Notes: a model not told the origin generated them from the sequence alone. Numbered from the stretch's first letter, positions 1 through 9,926 are shown. The stretch is DNA of 64,000 nt from CAZRIZ01 sp964625885 (GCA_964625885.1 CAZVBM010000001.1:67078-131077), one strand, 5' to 3'. A program made the numbers and translations.

Positions 1-1
1 T

Positions 2-1585
2 TTTTGGCCATTAATTATACTGTTCATTGTGATACAAGTTGTCGGTATAATCTGCTGGCGTTCTATTACATTATTAATTTGGCAAGGTGAGAGTTTAATT
101 AAGCGCGACGGTTTTAGCCGAGTTTTTAACAACCTAGTCAATCACAGCATTCGTTTTCACGCTAATAAATTTGGCGGATCGTTAGTCAGCCAAGCCGGAA
201 AGTTCTCTAGTGCGCTAGAAAACTTTTGGGATACGGTTATTTTCAGCGTAGTCCAGCTAGTGGTCGGCCTGTTCGGCTCCGTCATCATCTTAGTGTTTAA
301 GTTTTGGCCATACGCTATCATCCTTACGATAGCAATCATTGCTTATGTTGCCATAACTTTACTAATGACTAAACGTATGCCCGAGCGAAACATTAAAGAA
401 GCTAAAGCTAGTAGTCGTATGAGTGGCCACTTAGCCGACGATGTTGCCAATATCTTAACTCTTAAAGCCTACAGTGCTGAGAAACGCGAAACTGAACTGG
501 CAAAAAAGAAAGCTGATGACTGGCATGAAGCTAACATGGCGGTCATGCGCGATTTTAATCGTCTCATGATAATCAGCGACATCATCACAAATGGTATTAG
601 AATTGTGGCGCTTGTTTTGGCAGTCGTAGCCAAACAGCATAACCTAATCTCCATTGGTACAATTTTGCTAATGGTGTCCTATACCAATACGGTTACTTAT
701 CGTTTGCATGAACTGCGCCACATTATTCGTAGCTACAACCGCTTTATAGGTGATGCGACTGAGATAGTGGAGATTCTGCACACACCGATTGAAGTGGTTG
801 ACAAAACTAACCGAGAGCTAGACGTACCAAAGGGTGCTATCGAATTCAAAAACGTTACTTTTGCCCATAACAAAGGCGATGAGCTATTTAAGGACTTTTT
901 CTTAAAAATTAAACCAGGGCAAAAAGTTGGCCTAGTTGGGCATAGCGGTTCGGGCAAATCTAGTCTGGCCAGTTTAATTATGCGCTTTTACGATGTCAAT
1001 TCGGGACAAATTTTAATTGATGGAACCGATATCTCAGACGTCGCTCAAGCTAGCTTGCGACAAGCTATTGCTTACGTACCGCAAGAACCGATGATGTTTC
1101 ACCGCACTATCGCCGAGAATATTGCGTTTGGCAAGCCAGACGCCAACCAAAAGGAGATTGAGACAGCGGCTAAGCAGGCTTGCGCTGACGAGTTTATCGA
1201 AAAGCTACCGAGAAAATACGAAACTCTAGTGGGGGAACGAGGCGTTAAGCTATCTGGCGGACAAAGACAGCGCATCGCAATTGCTCGCGCCATTATTAAA
1301 GGCGCACCAATTTTGGTATTAGATGAAGCTACTTCAGCCCTCGACTCGGAAAGTGAAAAACTGATTCAAGACGCTATGGACGAGCTGATGATTGGACGTA
1401 CGTCAGTAGTGGTGGCGCACCGCTTGTCGACCATTGCTAAACTTGATCGCATCATCGTGCTTAGCGACGGAAAGATTGTTGAAGACGGCACACACGAGGA
1501 GTTAGTTAAGCTGGGTGGAGTCTATGCTCGACTTTGGGAACAGCAAAGTGGCGGCTTCCTTCACGAACTTGAACCAGAAAAATAA
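2..1585 (+). CDS. ABC exporter, fused permease/ATPase (5' truncated by window edge)
   Basis: The frame is open from base 2, before the GTG at 29, so the true start lies outside the window. Hydrophobic segments in the first half and a nucleotide-binding domain in the second half give the type-1 half-exporter layout (MsbA/MdlB-like), which dimerises in the membrane. Counted from the GTG, the Walker A GHSGSGKS is near residue 304, followed by the Q-loop YVPQEP, the signature LSGGQ near 408, Walker B ILVLDEATS near 428 and the H-loop AHRLST. The ATPase site looks complete. Substrate cannot be read from the sequence. The sortase gene follows after 55 bases with its own promoter. Confidence 0.9.
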   Translation, partial: FWPLIILFIVIQVVGIICWRSITLLIWQGESLIKRDGFSRVFNNLVNHSIRFHANKFGGSLVSQAGKFSSALENFWDTVIFSVVQLVVGLFGSVIILVFKFWPYAIILTIAIIAYVAITLLMTKRMPERNIKEAKASSRMSGHLADDVANILTLKAYSAEKRETELAKKKADDWHEANMAVMRDFNRLMIISDIITNGIRIVALVLAVVAKQHNLISIGTILLMVSYTNTVTYRLHELRHIIRSYNRFIGDATEIVEILHTPIEVVDKTNRELDVPKGAIEFKNVTFAHNKGDELFKDFFLKIKPGQKVGLVGHSGSGKSSLASLIMRFYDVNSGQILIDGTDISDVAQASLRQAIAYVPQEPMMFHRTIAENIAFGKPDANQKEIETAAKQACADEFIEKLPRKYETLVGERGVKLSGGQRQRIAIARAIIKGAPILVLDEATSALDSESEKLIQDAMDELMIGRTSVVVAHRLSTIAKLDRIIVLSDGKIVEDGTHEELVKLGGVYARLWEQQSGGFLHELEPEK

Positions 1586-1611
1586 CATTCCTAGCAGATG
1601 ATAATATGATG

Positions 1612-1617
1612 TATAAT
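1612..1617 (+). promoter_or_regulatory. -10 element of the sortase gene
   Basis: A perfect TATAAT ends 23 bases before the sortase ATG. No clear -35 or Shine-Dalgarno site is visible, so the predicted leader is only about 17 nt. Confidence 0.55.
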
Positions 1618-1640
1618 AGTGACACCGATTTGGTAATTTT

Positions 1641-2975
1641 ATGAGTGACGATGAACTGAATAGTAGTGGTGGATCAGCTCTGCCGTCTAATAAATCGACT
1701 AACGATGATCGACAGCGCGAAGCTGCCAAGAATATTATTTTGGGAGAAATTGATCAAATTTTTTCTGAACAAAACAGCACAACCCAAAAATCAGAGACGG
1801 GCTCGCCTGATATCAACACTATAATTGCCGAAGCAAGCCAGGGCATTACTCCAACGAGCGACCAGACAGATGTTTATAGCGATGCTAAGCGCGAAACAGA
1901 GAAATCAAAAGTTAATCCATCAGTAGACGTCCCTAATACCTACGACCGAAGCTACCGCGTTGATGACACAAGAGAGCTAAACCAATCTGTTGACTGGGAA
2001 AAATACCACAAGGCTTGGCAAGATTATTATCAAAAATATTACGAGTATTATTTTCAGCAAAACGCCCAGAAGGTTCAGGAAGAGTATACAAAATTTGCAC
2101 AAGCTACCCAGCAGCAATACCAAGACAAATTAGCGGCCCAAGATAGTAAATTAAACGAGCTCAATCAGCGCATTGAGAGCAACCCAAACTTCAACCCGCA
2201 AAATGCAGCCCTGGATGCACTGCGAGCAAAAATTCGACAGGAAGCTGTCAAAAAAGGGAGAAAACTTCGTAAAAGCAAGCACTTTTGGCCGATTGTTTCG
2301 GCCGCCACAGCAGTGTTGATATTCCTATTCTTGCAATATAACCAAATCTTAGTTGGGCAAGTCATGGCCTATATCGCCCCGGGCAATATGAGCCCCGACG
2401 CAATTGTAATTGACCCAACCATGTCAATTAGTGTCAGTGATGATCCGGTCTTGATCATTCCAGTCCTTAACATTGAAGCACCCGTAGCTTACGATGTACC
2501 AAATGACAACGAATCTACTCTACGTGCCATGGACAACGGCTTGGCGCACTACTGCATACCAGGCGCCTGCGCTCATCCTGGCGAGATTGGGAACACAGTG
2601 ATCTCAGGGCATCGCACTAACGGCATTTACCAAAGCGGCGACTATAAGTTTATTTTTCTAAAGCTTGACCAACTAAAGTCTGGTGATATCATCTATGCCA
2701 ACTACAAGGGCACGCGCTATACCTACAAAGTAACCGGCAGCGAGGTGGTCAACCCGACAGATGTTCAAAAAGTCGTTAGACAATCCAATCGCCCAATTAT
2801 GACACTGGTTACTTGCACGCCAATTGGCTCAGCCGCCCAGCGACTGTTGGTTCATGCTGAGCAAATTGCGCCCGACCCCAAAGAAGCAACCACAATGCGA
2901 GAGAACGACTCGAGCGCAATCCAAGAGATCCCCGGAGAAACAAAATCATTCTGGCAATCATTGTTTGGTGATTAG
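1641..2975 (+). CDS. Membrane-anchored sortase with long coiled-coil N-terminus
   Basis: The C-terminal half is a sortase transpeptidase: His324 in SGHRTNG, Cys392 in TLVTCTP and Arg401 in AQRLLV make the catalytic triad. One membrane segment lies near residues 213-235 (FWPIVSAATAVLIFLFL). The first 200 residues are acidic and polar, then a Tyr/Gln-rich coiled-coil stretch (YYQKYYEYYFQQ), much longer than the usual short sortase N-terminus and probably cytoplasmic. Sortases attach or crosslink surface proteins on the outer face of the membrane; the VTCTP motif resembles class D/E types. No LPXTG-type substrate was found in the window. The stop overlaps the convergent PEGA gene by 4 nt. Confidence 0.9.
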   Translation: MSDDELNSSGGSALPSNKSTNDDRQREAAKNIILGEIDQIFSEQNSTTQKSETGSPDINTIIAEASQGITPTSDQTDVYSDAKRETEKSKVNPSVDVPNTYDRSYRVDDTRELNQSVDWEKYHKAWQDYYQKYYEYYFQQNAQKVQEEYTKFAQATQQQYQDKLAAQDSKLNELNQRIESNPNFNPQNAALDALRAKIRQEAVKKGRKLRKSKHFWPIVSAATAVLIFLFLQYNQILVGQVMAYIAPGNMSPDAIVIDPTMSISVSDDPVLIIPVLNIEAPVAYDVPNDNESTLRAMDNGLAHYCIPGACAHPGEIGNTVISGHRTNGIYQSGDYKFIFLKLDQLKSGDIIYANYKGTRYTYKVTGSEVVNPTDVQKVVRQSNRPIMTLVTCTPIGSAAQRLLVHAEQIAPDPKEATTMRENDSSAIQEIPGETKSFWQSLFGD

Positions 2976-4615
2976 AAATCGGTCATTTGTAAGCGGCGCA
3001 GTACCGGCAAGCTGTTGATTACTTGATAGAAATAAACATACTTCTCGTTGGCTGAAAGCTGAATATCGTAGCGCGTATCGGCAGGGATTAGCTTGTGCTG
3101 ATTCTGTCCGTTAAAATCTTTAATTCGCACTACGCCAACGATGTTTTCCCACAAAACACTATCACTCAACCAGTTCGGTGCCGAACTAGGCTCGGCCATA
3201 GCAACCGAACCGGAGCCAGTAGCTAGCTGAACCGAATAGCTCATTCGATAATTAGTGTCAAAAACCATTAATTGATTAACTGATAGTGGAGTGGTAACCC
3301 TTGGCGACTGCAATGGCGAGCCTTTAATACTTAGCATACTATCAGCCAACCTTTGACTGTCGTCAATTGACAAGGAAGACTGACCATTATCAACCACAAT
3401 CATTCGGCCATCACCACCAACAAAAATGTTTTTAGGATGAGACTCTAAATAGGTCGAGAAATAATCTCGGAAAGATGGATTGCTGGTCTTAAAACGCTGC
3501 AACGCTGGGCTATCATCTGGGCGATGGTCGTCTTCCTTGGATAGCTGCTTAACTGGGTGGTTAAGCTCCGCTGCATCACCTCGCCAAACTCTCAGTTTGT
3601 GATTGTCATAGATAGCAACATAAAAATGGCCATCGTAGCGACTTTCAAATGCCTCTAGAAACACCGGATCTGCCGACACCAAACGCTCAAACTCAAATAA
3701 CTGATCCTTGCTGTAATCATAAAGAGCAGCCGATATTTCTGAGTCCGCTCCAGTTGACAACGAACGTAGCATTGCAACACGATCGCGGTTGATAATTCGA
3801 TAACCAATGACACCATCTGCGATTTTAGTGAGGGAGTCGGAGCGAGACAAATTAATGCGATAAAGCTCCTGTTTGCTGAGCACATACAGAGTCTTACCAC
3901 CGTCACCGCCAACTTTAATCTGACTAAAAGACAAGGTTGGGTAGCTAGCCGACAAATCAAACAGTTGACCTTGACTACTGACGCCAACTGAGTAAATCTT
4001 GCCAGAAACCTTATCCCGGAAAAACATACTATCGTTGGCTAGATTCCAGTCATAAAAAGCTAAGTCCTGACTGGCTAACGAGGACTGCAAAAGAGCCTTA
4101 AAGTCAATCAGGCGATAGGCTGGCTTATCGCTACGCAAATCAACCAGCTCGTACAGATTGGGTTCTAGATAACTAAGTAGCCATCTACGATCTGGGGAAG
4201 CGTAGCTAGCTAATAGGGCGTCGTAAGTTTTAACCGTAGCCACTCGTTTAACCTTTGGGACCAGCCTAGCGTCCAACCACCAAACCACTCTAGAGCGAAT
4301 TGGTAAAACAGTTTGCCAATCATAGAATCCATCTCGGCTGACATTAACTTTGTAGTCACCAGCCACCACACTAACACGATTATTAGAAAATATCGGCAAT
4401 GCCTGATCGTTGATAGATACTGATGAGCCGACCGGCACAGTGCTGACTTGGATCATGCTAACTGGATTAAGGTTAACGCTCTTAATATCGATCTGATAGC
4501 CAAAGATTGACACCAAAGCGAATGTAAATACCACCACAAACATAGTGACAAACAGTGTTAAGCGCAAAATTAGATTAACGGTAAAAAACTTGTGCTTTGG
4601 TATCTCAGGGACCAT
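2972..4615 (-). CDS. Membrane-anchored PEGA-domain surface protein
   Basis: A single membrane segment (LFVTMFVVVFTFALVSIFGY) near residues 20-40 is followed by a PEGA domain (VSTVPVGSSVSINDQ ... GDYKVNVSRDGFYDW), a small beta domain usually found in surface proteins. The remaining 400 residues look like irregular beta-rich repeats, perhaps propeller-like (YASPDRRWLLSYLEP, LSANEKYVYFY), probably extracytoplasmic. I chose the ATG at 4615 because a TACAAT -10 ends 7 nt before it; the frame could extend ten codons upstream to a TTG at 4645. One of few minus-strand genes in the left half. Role unknown; wall or surface binding is inference. Confidence 0.75.
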   Translation of the reverse strand: MVPEIPKHKFFTVNLILRLTLFVTMFVVVFTFALVSIFGYQIDIKSVNLNPVSMIQVSTVPVGSSVSINDQALPIFSNNRVSVVAGDYKVNVSRDGFYDWQTVLPIRSRVVWWLDARLVPKVKRVATVKTYDALLASYASPDRRWLLSYLEPNLYELVDLRSDKPAYRLIDFKALLQSSLASQDLAFYDWNLANDSMFFRDKVSGKIYSVGVSSQGQLFDLSASYPTLSFSQIKVGGDGGKTLYVLSKQELYRINLSRSDSLTKIADGVIGYRIINRDRVAMLRSLSTGADSEISAALYDYSKDQLFEFERLVSADPVFLEAFESRYDGHFYVAIYDNHKLRVWRGDAAELNHPVKQLSKEDDHRPDDSPALQRFKTSNPSFRDYFSTYLESHPKNIFVGGDGRMIVVDNGQSSLSIDDSQRLADSMLSIKGSPLQSPRVTTPLSVNQLMVFDTNYRMSYSVQLATGSGSVAMAEPSSAPNWLSDSVLWENIVGVVRIKDFNGQNQHKLIPADTRYDIQLSANEKYVYFYQVINSLPVLRRLQMTDF

Positions 4616-4622
4616 GTTTTGT

Positions 4623-4628
4623 ATTGTA
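4623..4628 (-). promoter_or_regulatory. -10 element of the PEGA gene (leaderless type)
   Basis: TACAAT on the minus strand is separated from the ATG at 4615 by 7 nt, so transcription should begin at or next to the start codon. Confidence 0.55.
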
Positions 4629-4685
4629 TCACGAGACGGCGACAAAGATAATCATGTCAAGCTTGTAAAAATATCATCAGTTAGT

Positions 4686-4691
4686 TAAAAT
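4686..4691 (+). promoter_or_regulatory. -10 element of the 4716 gene
   Basis: TAAAAT lies 24 nt before the ATG at 4716. No Shine-Dalgarno site follows. Confidence 0.4.
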
Positions 4692-4715
4692 AGCATTAGT
4701 GTTTTGAACGGTGAT

Positions 4716-5843
4716 ATGGCAAAAGAAGAAAACATTATAAAGCTTGCAGGACGCAAATATCATGGCGAGACGGGCCAGCTAATTAACGATGCCGCTGAAT
4801 CACCACAGGCTAGCGGCAAGGCGCCGCAGACAGCTAGCACCCTTAATCGACAATACGTCCATAAGCCCGACATTAGAAGGGCCGCCAGCATAAAGGCAGC
4901 TGATAATCGAGCACAGAAATCGGAAATTAAACAGTTTAATCGCGAGATTATTGCCCCTGGCAAACAAGGACCAAAAGCACCAGGCGTTACGCGATTCCAT
5001 AGAGGCGATTTTAACCAAACTGCCAAACCAATTATTCTAGATATAAAGCCCGGCAAAGATGTTGTAATTACCGCTGAACAAAATCAGAAGTTTATTGATG
5101 CCGTTGAACGTGCCAAACGAGTTGATTTTGCCCGGCGTTACTACGCCGCCCAAATTAGTCGACAGCGTCGTCGCAAGGCCAATAAGATCTATCAAACCAG
5201 TCGTAATTTAATAAAAAAATCGGCGACACCAGAAACTAAGATAAGCCAAAATACCTACCAGCTGTCCGCAATTGATCGGCGAGCTAGGCAAGATCAAATC
5301 ATCAATCAAGCAATCGCAGAAACGCCAACCAGCAAAGACTTGCTAGGCAACAAACCACTAGATAAGTTCAGCCTCGGTATTTGGTTAAGAAGACACCTAG
5401 CTAGCAGTATAATAGTAATGATTCTGTTGGCTGCCACTACTGGGCTGCTTTATTTAAACTGGCCTAATATTGCGCTCAATCTAGCCAATCGACAGCTGGG
5501 CATTAACGGACACATGCCCGCTCATGTGGTTGATGGCTTTGAACTTAATGGCTACCCAGCCGCGTCGGGCCAAAATCTAGTTTTAAACTATAAAAATCAA
5601 GCGAATGATCATTATGAAATTAAGCAAAGCAAAAGCTCACTCGACAGCGAAAGCGTGCTAATCAAAATCGTTAAACCAGAAGCGGGCGATGACTACTCAA
5701 TCAACCGACAAGATGGCTTGACAGTTTATATATTCGACGAAAACAAGCAAGTCATCTGGTCAAATGGAGGAATTCTTTATCGAATTTCAGCCAACACTAG
5801 TTTAACGCCAGAGAATATTTATCGACTATCTACCAGTTTATAG
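4716..5843 (+). CDS. Bitopic membrane protein with DUF4367-like C-terminus
   Basis: About 375 residues. The first 225 are basic, polar and rich in Gln, Lys and Arg (SRQRRRKANKIYQ), probably cytoplasmic and partly disordered. One membrane helix (SSIIVMILLAATTGLLYL) precedes a C-terminal domain of about 110 residues with the look of DUF4367: HVVDGFELNGYPAASGQNLVLNY, then GLTVYIFDENKQVIWSNGGILYRISANTSLTPENIY (quoted in parts; a strand followed by a closing helix). That domain occurs on extracytoplasmic parts of anti-sigma-like proteins. No sigma factor is adjacent. A TTG at 4704 is in frame; ATG 4716 is preferred. Function unknown. Confidence 0.65.
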   Translation: MAKEENIIKLAGRKYHGETGQLINDAAESPQASGKAPQTASTLNRQYVHKPDIRRAASIKAADNRAQKSEIKQFNREIIAPGKQGPKAPGVTRFHRGDFNQTAKPIILDIKPGKDVVITAEQNQKFIDAVERAKRVDFARRYYAAQISRQRRRKANKIYQTSRNLIKKSATPETKISQNTYQLSAIDRRARQDQIINQAIAETPTSKDLLGNKPLDKFSLGIWLRRHLASSIIVMILLAATTGLLYLNWPNIALNLANRQLGINGHMPAHVVDGFELNGYPAASGQNLVLNYKNQANDHYEIKQSKSSLDSESVLIKIVKPEAGDDYSINRQDGLTVYIFDENKQVIWSNGGILYRISANTSLTPENIYRLSTSL

Positions 5844-5853
5844 CTTTTTTTGC

Positions 5854-5859
5854 TAAAAT
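5854..5859 (+). promoter_or_regulatory. Extended -10 of gltX (leaderless type)
   Basis: TGC-TAAAAT ends 7 nt before the gltX ATG, placing the predicted transcription start at the A of the start codon. Confidence 0.6.
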
Positions 5860-5866
5860 AAGCCAT

Positions 5867-7318
5867 ATGACAGAAGGTGCAAAAACAGCGCGAACCAGAT
5901 TCGCTCCCAGCCCAACAGGTTATATTCATGTTGGCAACGTAAGATCAGCAATTTACCCTTGGCTGGTTGCTCGACAGAATCAGGGTATCTTTATTGTTCG
6001 AATTGAAGATACCGACCAAGAGCGCTTTGTCGAGGGCGCAACTGAATTAATTCTCGACACATTAAGGTGGCTAGGATTAAATTGGGACGAGGGTCCAGAA
6101 GTTGGTGGACCATACGAGCCATACTTCCAAAGCGAACGAAAAGATATTTATAAAGAGTGGGGCCAGAAACTAGTTGACAAAGGGTTGGCCTACGCCGATC
6201 CATACACGACCCAAGAACTTGACGCCATGCGCCAAGCTGCCAAAGATCACAACGAACCATTTATCTATCGCCACCATCGACCAAACAATCCTCCAAAGTG
6301 GAATGGCACTCAAGCTCTACGCTTTAAGGCGCCAGACAAGGCTCATTATGAATGGCACGATGCTGTCATGGGAGACTTGTCAGCCAACGAGATGGTTGAT
6401 GATTTTATCTTAATAAAGTCTGATGGACTACCGACCTATAACTTCGGACATATTGTTGATGATACGGAGATGAAGGTCACGCATGCGATTCGCGGTGTTG
6501 AATATATTGCTTCGATGCCTAAATACATCGCTCTATACGAAGCCCTAGGGGTTGAGCCACCAATCTTTGCCTGTTTACCTCACGTTATGCGACCTGATGG
6601 CAAAAAAAAGCTCGGTAAGCGCGACGGTGCCAAAAGTGTTACCGAATATCGCAATGACGGTATCTTACCAGAAGCCATGCTTAATTTCTTAGCCACACTA
6701 GGCTGGAACGACGGCAGTACTCAGGAAATCTTCACAGTAGATGAGCTAATTGAAAAGTTCTCGCTAAATCGCGTTCAGCGCTCTGGTGCTTGCTTTGACG
6801 AGAAGCGTCTAATTTGGATGAATGGCCAGTGGATGCGCCGACTCGAGCTAGATGATTTATATAATCGAGTTAAGGATTTCTGGGGTGATGGTGGCAAGAC
6901 AGCCAAGCCGAAATACAAGAGAACTGTCTTAAGGCTAGCCCAAGATCGACTCAAAACTCTAAAAGATCTACCTAGCGTTACCGAGTTCTTCTTCACCGAA
7001 CCAACACCAAATTGGTCGATGATAGATGAAAATAAACAGCTAAGCAAGCTTGATCGCACAGTACAGATAGAGATTCTACAAACTGCGTTTGACATGCTAA
7101 ACGAGCTAGGCGATTTTTCAGCCGATTCAGTTCAAGCCTGCCTCAACGACTTTCTAGTAAAAATTGATCAGAAACCAGTTATTGGCTTTAGCTTAGTCAG
7201 GTTTGCTTTGACTTGGACGCAATTCAGCCCAGACCTACATCGCTCAATCAGCATCCTAGGCAAAGATGCGACCATCAAGCGACTGCAACAAGCAATCGAT
7301 AGCGCAAAAGACAATTAA
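5867..7318 (+). CDS. gltX: Glutamyl-tRNA synthetase
   Basis: A cytoplasmic class I aminoacyl-tRNA synthetase charging tRNA-Glu. The HIGH-type signature is HVGN at residues 21-24 in FAPSPTGYIHVGN, and the KMSKS equivalent KLGKR is near residue 249. GRSM-type Glu/GlnRS sequences such as FVRIEDTDQERF-like (IVRIEDTDQERF) and GLNWDEGPEVGGPYEPYFQSER are present. At 483 residues it has the normal bacterial length, including the C-terminal anticodon-binding part. A tRNA-Glu(CTC) gene lies 3.5 kb downstream. No Shine-Dalgarno site; the mRNA is predicted leaderless. Confidence 0.97.
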   Translation: MTEGAKTARTRFAPSPTGYIHVGNVRSAIYPWLVARQNQGIFIVRIEDTDQERFVEGATELILDTLRWLGLNWDEGPEVGGPYEPYFQSERKDIYKEWGQKLVDKGLAYADPYTTQELDAMRQAAKDHNEPFIYRHHRPNNPPKWNGTQALRFKAPDKAHYEWHDAVMGDLSANEMVDDFILIKSDGLPTYNFGHIVDDTEMKVTHAIRGVEYIASMPKYIALYEALGVEPPIFACLPHVMRPDGKKKLGKRDGAKSVTEYRNDGILPEAMLNFLATLGWNDGSTQEIFTVDELIEKFSLNRVQRSGACFDEKRLIWMNGQWMRRLELDDLYNRVKDFWGDGGKTAKPKYKRTVLRLAQDRLKTLKDLPSVTEFFFTEPTPNWSMIDENKQLSKLDRTVQIEILQTAFDMLNELGDFSADSVQACLNDFLVKIDQKPVIGFSLVRFALTWTQFSPDLHRSISILGKDATIKRLQQAIDSAKDN

Positions 7319-7338
7319 TTAAATAAAGGGGAGTGGGA

Positions 7339-8448
7339 ATGGCCTTCAAGAACGTTCAGAGTTATCAACCAGGATCAGAAGAAAAAGAAGAAGTTAGAAA
7401 GGTTGACAAGAAGCCGTATTTTTTCGTCAAACACTGGGTTGGGTTAGTGCTTGTAATTGCTAGCTTCGTAGCCGCTAGCATCCTAATCACAATTCTATCT
7501 AGTGTAGAATTTGCTTCACCCACCTTTGGTCGCATCAAAGTCAAGCCACCAGTTTATTATGCCAGCCTATCTGGTCTGCAAGTTGAAACTGAAGCTGAAG
7601 TTAATCGACCGATTACAGCAATTATGATTCCGAACGATAACTACGGAGCTAGGCCCCAGTCTGGGATTGGGCAGGCTGAGGTAGTATTTGAGGCGGTAGC
7701 AGAAGGTGGAATTACTCGCTTTATGGCGCTTTACCAAAAGAACCAGCCAAATCTCGTTGGCCCAATTCGCAGCGTACGTCCATATTTTCTTTATTGGGTT
7801 GAACCATTTGAAGCCAGCATCGCCCAAACTGGCGCTAGCGCCCGCGCCAACCAGGAGCTAAAAAGCGGACGATATCGTGACATTGGCTTTGATCGCAACA
7901 GCAAGTATTTCTGGCGCGACCGCAGCCGAAAAGCCCCCAACAACGTCTATACTAACTTCGAGAAGATTAACCAGCTAAACCAGTCCAAAGGTTATAACAG
8001 CTCAAACCCCGACATGTTTCCGAGACAAAATGGCAAAGCAGCCGAAACACCCAACGCCACAAAAATTGATCTAAAAATTAGCCGAAATGCCATCTACAAC
8101 AGTCACTATAATTATGACAGCACGACTAATAAATATACCCGCCATCAAAATGGCGCCCTGCATGCTGATCGCGAATCTGGTGCAATCACATCTGACGCCG
8201 TAATTGCGCTAAAGGTGGTAGAGAACCGCGTACTCGAAGATGGCTACCGAGAGAACATCGAAGTGGTAGGCGAGGGGCAGGCATACATCTTTCAAAACGG
8301 CGTCGCAACAGAAGCCACTTGGAAAAAATCCGATCGAAAAAAGCAAATCCGTTTCTATGACAAGACCGGTGAAGAGGTGGCCATCAACCGAGGGCAGATC
8401 TGGATAACTGCCATACCAAACAATGTGGGTAACGTCTCATGGCAGTAA
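7339..8448 (+). CDS. DUF3048 (YerB-like) membrane-anchored protein
   Basis: One N-terminal membrane helix (LVLVIASFVAASILITIL) anchors an extracytoplasmic domain matching the DUF3048 pattern: ARPQSGIGQAEVVFEAVAEGG, ITRFMALY, GPIRSVRPYF and a C-terminal GQIWITAIPN, so both the N and C parts of the domain pair are present. The family is widespread in Firmicutes and CPR as lipoproteins or anchored proteins without an established biochemical role. The ATG at 7339 is chosen because GGGGAG lies about 5 nt upstream; a GTG at 7333 is in frame. It overlaps the next kinase gene by 10 nt, so the two are probably cotranscribed. Confidence 0.82.
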   Translation: MAFKNVQSYQPGSEEKEEVRKVDKKPYFFVKHWVGLVLVIASFVAASILITILSSVEFASPTFGRIKVKPPVYYASLSGLQVETEAEVNRPITAIMIPNDNYGARPQSGIGQAEVVFEAVAEGGITRFMALYQKNQPNLVGPIRSVRPYFLYWVEPFEASIAQTGASARANQELKSGRYRDIGFDRNSKYFWRDRSRKAPNNVYTNFEKINQLNQSKGYNSSNPDMFPRQNGKAAETPNATKIDLKISRNAIYNSHYNYDSTTNKYTRHQNGALHADRESGAITSDAVIALKVVENRVLEDGYRENIEVVGEGQAYIFQNGVATEATWKKSDRKKQIRFYDKTGEEVAINRGQIWITAIPNNVGNVSWQ

Positions 8449-9926
8449 ACAAGCATCCAAGCGCTAATACCCTGATCATTTTACAAGCTCTAATTATGGG
8501 CGCATTTGCTGCGCTGATTTATATTTTAATAGAGTTCTTTTGGCCAGACGCTGAACCAGCCATATTTAGCTTGGGACTGACCATTGCGTGCCTGATTATG
8601 TCGCTACTGCTCAGTAAGCTTTCCCAAGGCGGCATGTTAGCTGAACCGACAGACAAATCTGTCGCAGCGCCAGAAGCCAACGTCAAAGCGCAGACGTCAG
8701 ACCAGACGATGACGGAAGAAGCTCAAACACAGCCAAGCGAGAATGTTGCTCTAACTGCTATTAGCGAAAACAATACTATCGTAATTGACCAAGTAGAGGA
8801 AAAGACATTCGATAAAACACCATGGCAGCCTTTTGACAAGTCACCAATTGGGTTAATTCTAATCAATCCAAAGAACGAGGTGCTCTACGCTAATGAGATC
8901 GGCCAAAAATCCGTCGGACAGAATGGGCAAATTACTTTGCGATTAGACGACGGGCAAAACCTTAACAACTGGATTCGACACGCTAGACGTAAAGTAGCAG
9001 ACTATGGGTTGTGGCAGAGGGCGACAGACACAGATGCCACGGAAGATAGACAATTCTACGACGTAGTAGCTAATTTTCGTCAAGGTGAGGAAGTAGAAAC
9101 CATGATTGTTATGATTAATCGCACCGCTGAATACGCAGTCGAGGAGGAAGATTTCGATTTTATCGCCTTTGCCACTCACGAGCTGCGCGGACCAATTACT
9201 GTAATTCGTGGCTATCTAGAGATTCTCGAGCAAGAATTAAAGCCGGCTATTTCGGGCGATCATCAACAAATCTTTGACCGATTAATTGTCTCATCAAACC
9301 GACTCAGTACTTACATCAACAACATCTTGAGTGTTTCAAAATACGATCGCAGACACCTTCAGGTATTTATACACGAAGAAACCGTGGCAGATATTTTAGA
9401 CTCAGTAGCGGACGACCTAAAGTTGCGCGCCAGTACACAGCAGCGCCTACTAACCTTTGATGTTGATGAAAGTCTACCAACCGTCGCCGCTGATAAATCA
9501 AGTATTGGTGAGGTTATTGTAAACTTGGTCGATAACGCCATAAAATATTCTCATGAGGGTGGATCAATCATAGTAGGCGCCGAGTCAAAGGGTGACTTTG
9601 TAGAAATCTCCGTGACCGATTACGGCATCGGTATGCCATCCAATGTGGTAAATAATTTATTCAAGAAGTTTTATCGCTCACATCGTTCGCGCGAGTCGGT
9701 TGCTGGCACCGGAATTGGTCTGTATCTGTCCAAGGCCGTCATTGATTCGCATGGTGGATATATCAGTGTTAAGAGTGAGGTGGGCGAGGGGTCGGTTTTC
9801 ACTTTTGGCATACCAGTTTATGCCTCAGTGGCCGATAAAGTTGAGGAAGGCGACGGCAAGAATAAAGAATTAATTCGCCAGCAACACGAAGGTTGGATTA
9901 AAAACCACGGATTGTATAAAAATTAA
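8439..9926 (+). CDS. Membrane sensor histidine kinase (PAS-like, HisKA, HATPase)
   Basis: Two N-terminal membrane segments (residues about 8-60) have almost no extracytoplasmic loop, then an acidic linker, a PAS-like domain (SPIGLILINPKNEVLYANE), HisKA with the phosphoacceptor His247 in ATHELRGP, and a HATPase_c domain with N-box NLVDNAIKYSHEGG, G1 GIGMP and G2 GTGIGLYLSK. The kinase should autophosphorylate and pass phosphate to the regulator that begins 8 nt downstream. With so small a periplasmic part, the signal is probably sensed in the membrane or cytoplasm. Confidence 0.93.
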   Translation: MAVNKHPSANTLIILQALIMGAFAALIYILIEFFWPDAEPAIFSLGLTIACLIMSLLLSKLSQGGMLAEPTDKSVAAPEANVKAQTSDQTMTEEAQTQPSENVALTAISENNTIVIDQVEEKTFDKTPWQPFDKSPIGLILINPKNEVLYANEIGQKSVGQNGQITLRLDDGQNLNNWIRHARRKVADYGLWQRATDTDATEDRQFYDVVANFRQGEEVETMIVMINRTAEYAVEEEDFDFIAFATHELRGPITVIRGYLEILEQELKPAISGDHQQIFDRLIVSSNRLSTYINNILSVSKYDRRHLQVFIHEETVADILDSVADDLKLRASTQQRLLTFDVDESLPTVAADKSSIGEVIVNLVDNAIKYSHEGGSIIVGAESKGDFVEISVTDYGIGMPSNVVNNLFKKFYRSHRSRESVAGTGIGLYLSKAVIDSHGGYISVKSEVGEGSVFTFGIPVYASVADKVEEGDGKNKELIRQQHEGWIKNHGLYKN

